A DNA stretch of 64,000 nucleotides from Congeria kusceri (taxonomy: Eukaryota > Mollusca > Bivalvia > Myida > Dreissenidae): positions 87,156,451-87,220,450 of the forward strand of contig CM051027.1 of assembly GCA_027627225.1 (NCBI GenBank). Reading direction: 5' to 3'. Shown one piece after another: positions 43,895-55,585 of the stretch. Numbering within the stretch: position 1 is the first letter of the stretch; every line of letters begins with the position of its first letter. A model generated the notes under the pieces. It searched no databases and was not told where the DNA came from. It saw only the letters and a list, made by a program, of their open reading frames with translations. The translations under genes and the position numbers were made by a program.

Positions 43895-44964
43895 TTTTTT
43901 ATTTTCTTGGTTTTTAATCCTTTTTTCTCTTATTATGCTTGAGTTCTTTAGTTCCGATGCCTAAATCTGTCAAGTTCAGACATTTAATGGCATAGTTTAA
44001 AAAAAAAGTTGCGAACACGTCCCTTTAACAATGCCGCATAACATGTCTGGACTAAATACAGTACAAACAGAATTTCTGTTACACAAAATATATAATCATC
44101 ACAACTTATGAACCCTCATACTTAGACTTAATGAACATTTCCAGGCACCGGGTACTTTAATCACTCAGTTGAAGTCTCCACTGTGTTAGTCAAGGGTCAA
44201 GGTCAAGAGGTTGCTTGAAATTAATTTGAAATCATGTAATCTTCGATACTTGAAAAATATTAAATTATAAAAATACGCACATTCACTATATTTGACATAC
44301 ATGTACATTTAACAAGAACCTCTATATGTTGGTGTGAAAAGTACTTGGTTATTCACACACAAACTAACTACTCTTTGCCACCTAAACCAAATTTAAAACC
44401 ACTTTTATTGTGGTATTTAGGCGATGAATTGAACAGAACTGTTTTTTTTTAGTTGAGTTGAAACTATAGTAACATTTAGAGATTGCCGTTAGAAAGAGAA
44501 CATATTTAGTTTTTCTTATTATTTATTGATTTGACAAATGAGCAGCTTGTCTTTGACAGTATGTATACATATTTAAATTATTTAAAGAGTTTCCGACAAT
44601 TCATTTTTTAAGAACATTAACGATTATGAGGATTAAAAAAATATCACACGCGTTTTTAAGACAACAAACTCTGCTTGGTTCATAGGTTAATGAAATGATT
44701 GTACCACAGTCGCTACATGAAAGCCAAATTATTAAAGCCAAAAGTCAATTTGTCACAACTAAGATAATCATTTAAACATTGATGACTATTAATTGTGCAT
44801 ATATTTGCTACTAAAATATGCCGTAATGACCTTGATCGTTGACCTAAGTAGAAACTTTACTTACACATGCTATTAAATCCCCCATCCATGGTGTGGTACT
44901 AAAACATAACTCTGATCACTTTGTTTTGAAAATTATACTCTTAGACTTGTCACAGACTCATTCG

Positions 44965-45145
44965 AATAGTATCTCGACTTAGTATCTCGTTCCCTCGACT
45001 TAGTATCTCGTTCCCTCGACTTAATATCTCGTTCCCTCGACTTAGTAGATCGTTCCCTCGACTTTGTATCTCGTTCCCTCGACTTAATATATCGTGGGAA
45101 CGAGATAAAAAAAGAGTAGTGCATGTCACCTCTGTGCCACCGTAA
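44965..45145 (-). repeat. Minisatellite element (21-bp unit), inverted copy in unit 1
   Basis: Units like tatctcgttccctcgactta end at gtgggaacgagataaaaaaa then gagtagtgcatgtcacctct, the reverse complement of the lead-in at 40741. Unit 1 has one more 21-bp unit than units 2 and 3 (51326-51480 and 57668-57820). Confidence 0.85.
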
Positions 45146-45707
45146 TTAACTCTGTAAATTCAGGTTCATTTTTGAAGAAAGGTGTTTAACAAATTTAGCA
45201 ACAAAGTTGTTGATGTCCTGTTATTCAACACTTACAACAACCAGTACCGAAAATAACCGAAGAATATGATTGGCAGATATGCTGCACGTACCAGGCATCT
45301 GTTACCATGAAGAAATCAAAGCGTTGAGGGCTGAAAGACTGCGGCTTTCCATATTAAGTTTAAGGTCACGACAAGATATTAGCACATTTTTAAGAAAACT
45401 AGTCCTTCAATAATAATACTTCAAACTGATGTAATTTATGGGTGATAAATTAAGTTGTTAACATTGTATGACTTATCTTACATTTTATGTATAATAAGAC
45501 AATGCATAAAACAAAAAACACAATTTGAATAAAATACATATTCTATGCCATTTATAAAACAAAGTGTTAATATAATAAAACGAAGATGTGCTAATTATTA
45601 AAGGACTGAACTAAATGCGCCATTATCTGTTCTGGTACTTGGCTAACATTTCACTACCGAAAGTATTAAATGCATATTTCAAAAGTGCTACGGTCATTAT
45701 TTTCCAG

Positions 45708-45910
45708 GCGACTTGAATACAACGGAGTCTGCCTTCTGGATAAGAGTACGAAAACTTTCCACGATGGACATAATACACGACGCCCGCGCGTCACCTTCAA
45801 GACGCAGACTGGAACGTAGGCGTTATGGCGACATTAACTTCTTAGATTGCGTCAAAGGTCGTCAAAATAGTCTTTCCACAATGTACATAATACACTACGC
45901 TCAATTGTAA
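45708..45910 (+). CDS. Basic terminal exon of the secreted gene (unit 1 copy)
   Basis: Identical in structure to the exon at 52049: acceptor ttttccag, phase 1 in, stop at 45910. It encodes ESAFWIRVRKLSTMDIIHDA, then an Arg-rich run (RRRLERRRYGD) and INFLDCVKG. The helical exon before it in this unit is frameshifted, so this copy is probably not part of a working gene. Confidence 0.4.
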
Positions 45911-46667
45911 ATATATGCATTTGGTGTTCTTTCATTCATATTTCTTCATAAAATAATAAACGATTTGAGGTAAATAACCATTTTTAAAGCAATTTTCAGA
46001 ATTTGACCTTGAAATGACCTTGACATTGACCTTTAGTGACCTTGAGCATAACCTTGTTTGAAAGCCCTTTAAGTGTACATTTGTTTTCATTAACATTTAC
46101 AAATCTAAATATTGGCGTTGAATATTTATAACAGTAACAATAAGACAATGTGTTTCTTAAAAAACTAGCACTTCTTTTGGATGCCATCTTGGTTTCCATG
46201 GTAATATGCAGTATGCTAACTGTCCACCCTCGCGAACATTCAACTTTGGGCACTCCCCTACACAAATATGCAAAGAAACTGCCTGGACAAAAAATGCACA
46301 CAAATTCCTCTAGGGACTAGATTATGAGGCAGGACACCAAGTTCAGAATGGCCATTCCTGTTGGTCTCAAGTTGACCGTTTTTGTCAGATATTTTGGCAA
46401 CCGGTGCCTCCTTTTATTATCAAATATATGTGGGACAATATGTAGTTAAATGATATTGTTGTATTAAAGTAAGAATTTCATTTTTAATTGTGAATGTTGT
46501 TAAGTGTAATGGACGTTATATAATAGTTATAATGTACGTTAAGTGACAACGTTATTTTTTACAACGATCACACAACCGTTTAAGGAAATGTGATGACAAC
46601 GTTGTACTTTAGTCTTGCTTTTTTTGCAATAATTAACAGGTTTTAATATAAAGATTTAATGCTACAC

Positions 46668-46905
46668 GTTGGAAAACAAGTGTTAGTTTTATGCAGTTGT
46701 TTTGCGATGGTAATTTTAGCAGTATTTTTTTCATCAAAGATCTAATAATCAAAATACTATTGTTAATGTAGATATAAATACTTTGGGAAACAAGCGTTAG
46801 TTGTATGCAGTTGTTTTGCGATGTTAATGGTAGCAGTATTTTTGTTTCAAAGAGCTAATAATCAAAATACTGTTGTTAATGTAGATATAGATTTTCTAGT
46901 TTTAA
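46668..46905 (+). repeat. Two-copy tandem repeat of about 125 bp (within unit 1)
   Basis: gcagttgttttgcgatg and ctaataatcaaaatact recur about 125 bp apart. The same pair lies in units 2 and 3 (about 53010-53247 and 59353-59590). Confidence 0.75.
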
Positions 46906-47423
46906 GTTTTGATTTGTGCAGCATCAGACAGCCATGTAATACATCAATAAACACGTAATTATGATATACAATTTTTCGCATACATTACGTATGTGTATAT
47001 TTATTAGTTGCTATACTTGAATATGCTCAAACACACATAACATGTATTCACGTTCGATTATTTTCTGAATACGAATTTACAGCTACTTCGTTTACGCGCG
47101 CGCGTACACAAAGGATAGAAAGAACAAAGAAAGAAACAGTGGGTGTGTAGACAAAATAAAAGTTTTAATGGATTAATTCATTGTTTAATACTGTATTTGT
47201 TAGATCTAAACATATAATATTTGGCCATAATAAAACAATAGAAAAATGCCGTTGTGTTTTAATGTCTTTCATTTAATGTAGTTCGGTTGTAACTTGTATA
47301 AAGGTTGGATTTTGATTACATGTTATTACATAGCGTTGTCACAGCGTTCATGGGTGTCTACCTTTTTACATTGTATATACGTTGTAATTTAAGGTAATAT
47401 TTAACGTATCACAGCGGTTTAAA

Positions 47424-47609
47424 CTTTGATGTGATGGTGGTTGCAGGTGAAGGTACGGTCACCACGCAGTTACTGAATTCTGGGCAATTCAACTGCAAAC
47501 AGGTGACGATGTATGGATTCAATATAATACAACATGGGTCGCCGGACAAGTGACAGCTTTACATGGATGGGGCAACTCTGAGTTTTCTGGCTTTTTAATT
47601 GGCTCGTAA
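47424..47609 (+). pseudogene. Truncated C1q exon (unit 1)
   Basis: Only the C-terminal half of the C1q domain is present: TEFWAIQLQTGDDVWIQYNT, then QVTALHGWGNSEFSGFLIGS and TAA. The upstream part (gatgtgatggtggttgcagg) aligns with 39830 of copy 0, but the frame is shifted by an indel at ccacgcagtt. The N-terminal half is absent from the unit. Identical remnants are at 53766-53951 and 60109-60294. Confidence 0.75.
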
Positions 47610-47786
47610 TTATCACTGGAGATGTTAATATAGGGGCATAAATGGACAGTCTAGTGGCACAATACAAACTTCTAAATTGGTTCCTAGATTTGTTGTTTGG
47701 TTATTTGACATTTGTTTACCGTGGTTCAATGTTATATATCAATGCTTCCGTTCTACAATAAAAAGAAAACAAAGATCCAAATCTAT

Positions 47787-48290
47787 TAGCTCTCCTGAGC
47801 ACAAAGTGCTTAAGGGTAAGCTTTTCTGGTCAGTCAACGTCCGGCGTCGGTCGTCCGTCGTCGTCAACAATGTACTTAAACTTCTTCTTTGAACAATCCT
47901 GGCGGAATTTAACGAAACTTGGCAGGAATGTTCCTGGGATGTTATTTTAACAAATTCCTCAATACATTTGAATATCACTAAAACTCTGGTTGCCATGGCA
48001 ACCAAACGCAAAAAGTGTAAAACTGCAAACGTCTTCTTGTTAGAAACCTCTGGCTGGATTTGAAAATAGTTTTTCATAGAAATGTTTCTTGCTTGACCCT
48101 CTGTCAAATTCCTTCACATCATTTTGTTTCGTTACAAAACATAGCGGCCAATGGGCTTGTCAGTCTTCCTTATATGGCTATACTAAAAACTTTAAAAATC
48201 TTCTTGTCTGAAACCACTTGCAAATTTATTCAAATCATTTTGATTTGTTAAAAAACCATGGCCCCCAGCTGACGGGGCAGTTTCTCTAAA
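47787..48290 (+). mobile_element. 5' part of a family-B HINE-like element (unit 1)
   Basis: Begins ttagctctcctgagcacaaa with the typical hairpin (gcacaaagtgc) and continues with ttcttgtctgaaaccacttg phrases; no 3' terminus follows. It sits just after the truncated C1q exon and its polyadenylation-like caataaaaag. Copies are at about 54129-54632 and 60472-60975. Confidence 0.6.
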
Positions 48291-49054
48291 GATATTATAA
48301 TGACATGTACTTGCATTAATTACAGTTTTGTTTTCCTTGACATTACTTAGCGCATACGCGTTGCTAGATCAAGTGATATGTCTAACGCTATGTGCGGAGC
48401 AACAAATAAATGGGGTGCTGGAAAAGGCATGAGATTGACCAAACGTTTTAAATATTATGTTTGACAAAGATTACCATCCCAATAAAAAATTGGAGCAATA
48501 ACGGATCGTTGTTAAAAATGTCCGGTCAGCGCAGCGGAGCGGTTAGTAGGTAATTTAGGATTTAAATCCAAGTCCCAGCGCATATCTTGTTTTAAAAATC
48601 CACATTGGACCTTACATGTATTTATAACAAAAACAGATGTCATTGAAACTACAATATAAACACAATTGTAATATGCCCCAAAACAGAAACTTCAGACTCT
48701 ATATAAGTAAATATGTAGTATAACCTTAAGAATTGCTACTGACGTAAATGCGTTGTATTTTTCATCATGTGTATTTTCATAGTACTCTCGGGTCGTGTCT
48801 ACACGTTTTTGTACAAACGTTATATTTCACGGGTAAAAAAACACGTTGAATAAATATATTAATACAGCAATTGTACGCCGTCAATATTTGTTTTAACTTG
48901 TAACTTTATATATTTTTCTTATGGAAGTATAGTACGTCCTGTCAAGTGGTATCTTCTTACCACGCCTCGACAAACGTGCGCTACACTCGTCCTAACAGAC
49001 AAAGCCCATTTTACCACCAAACGAGCGCACAACACTTTCAGAGTCGTATTAGCA

Positions 49055-52000
49055 ATGATATTACTGATCTTGGTTGTGTCTTTTACGTGCGCCTTTGGGC
49101 GAAATCTCGAACATGTGACAAATGCAAATAAAACAGACATACAACCAGAAGCTGGAACGTCGAAGACATTGCCTGTTCTAAGCAGTAGAGAAGAAAGACT
49201 GGAGGTTTGTATATATTGTTACTTTTTGTTCTGACATATGGAGTTTTACTCATTTAATAAATCCATTTAAACCAAATAAAGCCGATTGCACAGCTAATGC
49301 TTAACCATATATACAGTGGCATTATATGAATAACCTTGGTAGAAGTTCACTAGATAATGCTACACAGCAAATATCAAAGCTACTGAACAAGACAGTGGTC
49401 ATGCAAACCAGAGTTCTGCATAGAATGCAGTTCTTAGAACAATTTAGAAATTGGACTACGTGTTCAGGTGAGCTAAAATTTCTAGTTATAAATAGTCCTT
49501 CATTTTAAATCTAACTGAAAACTTAAAGTAAAACATATACCATAAACGTGAATTCACATGAAAACACTGGAATGTGTATAAAAGTGTTTGTTTATTATAG
49601 TGTCACCCCTCGCGATTGAGGGCCAGCCAGTTTTGATTTATGAGACACCTTTCTACTGATGAACATCTTTACTCCCGATTCCTATCCTATACGCCGGGCG
49701 CTTGGCAGGAAGGCAACCGGTAACCCTTGATTTAACTAGCTGCTGGGTAGGCAACCGGCCATATCAGAACAAGCCCTGTGTAGGACTCGAACCTTCGACC
49801 TCCCGCTCCGTAGGCGAACGCCGTGACCACTAGGCCACGGGGACGGTTTAAGTTTTCAGTTTATGTACATACAATGTACATAAAATACAAGCCAAAAATG
49901 AAATAACATATTTAAAGGGACCTGTTCACAGATGGACGAAATGACAATTTTCCAACTATAAAAGAAAAGTGTATATAAAGGAGCAAAATCACACTACGGA
50001 CAAAGAAATGTACTGTAAATCCGTTTCTTTCATGAGTAATTAGCAGTTGAAAATAATACAATTATCACGTGTTTGTAACGCTAAACGATGGACTAATTTG
50101 GAGTGTTTCTGTTGTTTTCGTTATAATTGTTGACACTACATGGATCACTTACATAAAGTAAAAAATGCAGTGATATATATGGAAATCGGAATTGCCAAGA
50201 GGTTAAGGCGTTTGCCTTTTGGTCCGGAGGTCTGAGGTTGAACCCTGGTGGGAACAACTTTTTTATTTTCTTGTTTTTTAATCCTTTTTCTCTTATTATG
50301 CTTGAGTTCTTTAGTTCCGATGCCTAAATCTGTCAAGTTCAGACATTTAATGGCATAGTTAAAAAAAAGCTGCGAACACGTCCCTTTAACAATGCCGCAT
50401 AACATATCTGGACTAAATACAGTACAAACAGAATTTCTGTTACACAAAATATATAATCATCACAACTTATGAACCCTCATACTTAGACTTAATGAACATT
50501 TCCAGGCACCGGGTACTTTAATCACTCAGTTGAAGTCTCCACTGTGTTAGTCAAGGGTCAAGGTCAAGAGGTTGCTTGAAATTAATTTGAAATCATGTAA
50601 TCTTCGAGACTTGAAAAATATTAAATTACAAAAATACTCACATTCACTTGATTTGACATACATGTACATTTAACAAGAACCTCTATATGTTGGTGTGAAA
50701 AGTACTTGGTTATTCACACACAAACTAACTACTCTTTGCCACCTAAACCAAATTTAAAACCACTTTTATTGTGGTATTTAGGCGATGAATTGAACAGAAC
50801 CGTTTTTTTTTAGTTGAGTTGAAACTATAGTAACATTTAGAGATTGCCGTTAGAAAGAGAACATATTTAGTTTTTCTTATTATTTATTGATTTGACAAAT
50901 GAGCAGCTTGTCTTTGACAGTATGTATACATATTTAAATTATTTAAAGAGTTTCCGACAATTCATTTTTTAAGAACATTAACGATTATGAGGATTAAAAA
51001 AATATCACACGCGTTTTTAAGACAACAAACTCTGCTTGGTTCATAGGTTAATGAAATGATTGTACCACAGTCGCTACATGAAAGCCAAATTATTAAAGCC
51101 AAAAGTCAATTTGTCACAACTAAGATAATCTTTTAAACATTGATGACTATTAATTGTGCATATATTTGCTACTAAAATATGCCGTAATGACCTTGATCGT
51201 TGACCTAAGTAGAAACTTTACTTACACATGCTATTAAATCCCCCATCCATGGTGTGGTACTAAAACATAACTCTGATCACTTTGTTTTGAAAATTATACT
51301 CTTAGACTTGTCACAGACTCATTCGAATAGTATCTCGACTTAGTATCTCGTTCCCTCGACTTAATATCTCGTTCCCTCGACTTAGTAGATCGTTCCCTCG
51401 ACTTTGTATCTCGTTCCCTCGACTTAATATCTCGTGGGAACGAGATAAAAAAAAGAGTAGTGCATGTCACCTCTGTGCCACCGTAATTAACTCTGTAAAT
51501 TCAGGTTCATTTTTGAAGAAAGGTGTTTAACAAATTTAGCAACAAAGTTGTTGATGTCCTGTTATTCAACACTTACAACAACCAGTACCGAAAATAACCG
51601 AAGAATATGATTGGCAGATATGCTGCACGTACTCGGCATCTGTTACCATGAAGAAATCAAAGCGTTGAGGGCTGAAAGACTGCGGCTTTCCATATTAAGT
51701 TTAAGGTCACGACAAGATATTAGCACATTTTTAAGAAAACTAGTCCTTCAATAATAATACTTCAAACTGATGTAATTTATGGGTGATAAATTAAGTTGTT
51801 AACATTGTATGACTTATCTGACATTTTATATATAATAAGACAATGCATAAAACAAAAAACACAATTTGAATAAAATACATATTCTATGCCATTTATAAAA
51901 CAAAGTGTTAATATAATAAAACGAAGATGTGCTAATTCTTAAATGACTGAACTAAATGCGCCATTATCTGTTCTGGTACTTGGCTAACATTTCACTACCG

Positions 52001-52251
52001 AAAGTATTAAATGCATATTTCAAAAGTGCTACGGTCATTATTTTCCAGGCGACTTGAATACAACGGAGTCTGCCTTCTGGATAAGAGTACGAAAACTTTC
52101 CACGATGGACATAATACACGACGCCCGCGCGTCACCTTCAAGACGCAGACTGAAACGTAGGCGTTATGGCGACATTAACTTCTTAGATTGCGTCAAAGGT
52201 CGTCAAAATAGTCTTTCCACAATGTACATAATACACTACGCCCAATTGTAA
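49055..52251 (+). CDS. Predicted 167-aa secreted protein spanning the unit 1/unit 2 junction
   Basis: Three exons join in phase: 49055-49204 (phase 0 out), 49317-49467 (phase 1 out) and 52049-52251 (stop), 504 nt in all. Exon 1 encodes a signal peptide (MILLILVVSFTCAFG) and a polar stretch with an NKT glycosylation site. Exon 2 encodes a likely helix (LDNATQQISKLLNKTVVMQT) with further Asn-X-Thr sites. Exon 3 encodes a tail with SRRRLKRRRYGDINFLD, which contains possible furin-type sites. Homology to C1q copy 0 suggests that it arose from a C1q-domain precursor which lost the C1q head. Expression is unproven. The exon 2 donor matches a HINE-like terminus. Confidence 0.45.
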
Positions 52252-55200
52252 ATATATGCATTTGGTGTTCTTTCATTCATATTTCTTCATAAAATAATAA
52301 ACGATTTGAGGTAAATAACCATTTTTTAAAGCAATTTTCAGAATTTGACCTTGAAATGACCTTGACATTGACCTTTAGTGACCTTGAGCATAACCTTGTT
52401 TGAAAGCCCTTTAAGTGTACATTTGTTTTCATTAACATTTACAAATCTAAATATTGGCGTTGAATATTTATAACAGTAACAATAAGACAATGTGTTTCTT
52501 AAAAAACTAGCACTTCTTTTGGACGCCATCTTGGTTTCCATGGTAACATGCAGTATGCTAACTGTCCACCCTCGCGAACATTCAACTTTGGGCACTCCCC
52601 TACACAAATATGCAAAGAAACTGCCTGGACAAAAAATGCACACAAATTCCTCTAGGGACTAGATTATGAGGCAGGACACCAAGTTCAGAATGGCCATTCC
52701 TGTTGGTCTCAAGTTGACCGTTTTTGTCAGATATTTTGGCAACCGGTGCCTCCTTTTATTATCAAATATATGTGGGACAATATGTAGTTAAATGATATTG
52801 TTGTATTAAAGTAAGAATTTCATTTTTAATTGTGAATGTTGTTAAGTGTAATGGACGTTATATAATAGTTATAATGTACGTTACGTGACAACGTTATTTT
52901 TTACAACGATCACACAACCGTTTAAGGAAATGTGATGACAACGTTGTACTTTAGTCTTGCTTTTTTTGCAATAATTAACAGGTTTTAATATAAAGATTTA
53001 ATGCTACACGTTGGAAAACAAGTGTTAGTTTTATGCAGTTGTTTTGCGATGTTAATTTTAGCAGTATTTTTGTCATCAAAGATCTAATAATCAAAATACT
53101 ATTGTTAATGTAGATATAGATACTTTGGGAAACAAGCGTTAGTTGCATGCAGTTGTTTTGCGATGTTAATGGTAGCAGTATTTTTGTTTCAAAGAGCTAA
53201 TAATCAAAATACTGTTGTTAATGTAGATATAGATTTTCTAGTTTTAAGTTTTGATTTGTGCAGCATCAGACAGCCATGTAATACATCAATAAACACGTAA
53301 TTATGATATACAATTTTTCGCATACATTACGTATGTGTATATTTATTAGTTGCTATACTTGAATATGCTCAAACACACATAACATGTATTCACGTTCGAT
53401 TATTTTCTGAATACGAATTTACAGCTACTTCGTTTACGCGCGCGCGTACACAAAGGATAGAAAGAACAAAGAAAGAAACAGTGGGTGTGTAGACAAAATA
53501 AAAGTTTTAATGGATTAATTCATTGTTTAATACTGTATTTGTTAGATCTAAACATATAATATTTGGCCATAATAAAACAATAGAAAAATGCCGTTGTGTT
53601 TTAATGTCTTTCATTTAATGTAGTTCGGTTGTAACTTGTATAAAGGTTGGATTTTGATTACATGTTATTACATAGCGTTGTCACAGCGTTCATGGGTGTC
53701 TACCTTTTTACATTGTATATACGTTGTAATTTAAGGTAATATTTAACGTATCACAGCGGTTTAAACTTTGATGTGATGGTGGTTGCAGGTGAAGGTACGG
53801 TCACCACGCAGTTACTGAATTCTGGGCAATTCAACTGCAAACAGGTGACGATGTATGGATTCAATATAATACAACATGGGTCGCCGGACAAGTGACAGCT
53901 TTACATGGATGGGGCAACTCTGAGTTTTCTGGCTTTTTAATTGGCTCGTAATTATCACTGGAGATGTTAATATAGGGGCATAAATGGACAGTCTAGTGGC
54001 ACAATACAAACTTCTAAATTGGTTCCTAGATTTGTTGTTTGGTTATTTGACATTTGTTTACCGTGGTTCAATGTTATATATCAATGCTTCCGTTCTACAA
54101 TAAAAAGAAAACAAAGATCCAAATCTATTAGCTCTCCTGAGCACAAAGTGCTTAAGGGTAAGCTTTTCTGGTCAGTCAACGTCCGGCGTCGGTCGTCCGT
54201 CGTCGTCAACAATGTACTTAAACTTCTTCTTTGAACAATCCTGGCGGAATTTAACGAAACTTGGCAGGAATGTTCCTGGGATGTTATTTTAACAAATTCC
54301 TCAATACATTTGAATATCACTAAAACTCTGGTTGCCATGGCAACCAAACGCAAAAAGTGTAAAACTGCAAACGTCTTCTTGTTAGAAACCTCTGGCTGGA
54401 TTTGAAAATAGTTTTTCATAGAAATGTTTCTTGCTTGACCCTCTGTCAAATTCCTTCACATCATTTTGTTTCGTTACAAAACATAGCGGCCAATGGGCTT
54501 GTCAGTCTTCCTTATATGGCTATACTAAAAACTTTAAAAATCTTCTTGTCTGAAACCACTTGCAAATTTATTCAAATCATTTTGATTTGTTAAAAAACCA
54601 TGGCCCCCAGCTGACGGGGCAGTTTCTCTAAAGATATTATAATGACATGTACTTGCATTAATTACAGTTTTGTTTTCCTTGACATTACTTAGCGCATACG
54701 AGTTGCTAGATCAAGTGATATGTCTAAAGCTATGTGCGGAGCAACAAATAAATGGGGTGCTGGAAAAGGCATGAGATTGACCAAACGTTTTAAATATTAT
54801 GTTTGACAAAGATTACCATCCCAATAAAAAATTGGAGCAATAACGGATCGTTGTTAAAAATGTCCGGTCAGCGCAGCGGAGCGGTTAGTAGGTAATTTAG
54901 GATTTAAATCCAAGTCCCAGCGCATATCTTGTTTTAAAAATCCACATTGGACCTTACATGTATTTATAACAAAAACAGATGTCATTGAAACTACAATATA
55001 AACACAATTGTAATATGCCCCAAAACAGAAACTTCAGACTCTATATAAGTAAATATGTAGTATAACCTTAAGAATTGCTACTGACGTAAATGCGTTGTAT
55101 TTTTCATCATGTGTATTTTCATAGTACTCTCGGGTCGTGTCTACACGTTTTTGTACAAACGTTATATTTCACGGGTAAAAAAACACGTTGAATAAATATA

Positions 55201-55585
55201 TTAATACAGCAATTGTACGCCGTCAATATTTGTTTTAACTTGTAACTTTATATATTTTTCTTATGGAAGTATAGTACGTCCTGTCAAGTGGTATCTTCTT
55301 ACCACGCCTCGACAAACGTGCGCTACACTCGTCCTAACAGACAAAGCCCATTTTACCACCAAACGAGCGCACAACACTTTCAGAGTCGTATTAGCAATGA
55401 TATTACTGATCTTGGTTGTGTCTTTTACGTGCGCCTTTGGGCGAAATCTCGAACATGTGACAAATGCAAATAAAACAGACATACAACCAGAAGCTGGAAC
55501 GTCGAAGACATTGCCTGTTCTAAGCAGTAGAGAAGAAAGACTGGAGGTTTGTATATATTGTTACTTTTTGTTCTGACATATGGAG
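49244..55585 (+). repeat. Tandem array, unit 2
   Basis: 6,342 bp with the same content and order as unit 1. It is nearly identical to unit 3 over its whole length; I saw only a handful of single-base differences while reading. SINE 49600-49846 (minus), tRNA-like 50181-50258, truncated C1q 53766-53951. Confidence 0.95.

Larger units (their letters stand above)
42896..49243 (+). repeat. Tandem array of about 6.34 kb, unit 1
   Basis: The unit starts at ttttactcatttaataaatc and ends before the next occurrence of that phrase at 49244 (6,348 bp). It differs from units 2 and 3 by many single-base changes and small indels. In order it holds a damaged helical exon, a tRNA-derived SINE (minus strand), a tRNA-like segment, a minisatellite, the basic exon, a truncated C1q exon, a 5' HINE-like fragment and the signal-peptide exon. 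Confidence 0.93.

Noticed and set aside
45996..46301. 101-codon minus-strand open frame repeated in each unit
   Set aside because: Its repetition only reflects unit identity; the sequence contains tgaccttgac-type repeats and shows no domain, signal peptide or splice support.
48919..49140. Minus-strand 73-codon frame overlapping the signal-peptide exon
   Set aside because: It is antisense to the exon supported by splice phases and by the copy 0 comparison.
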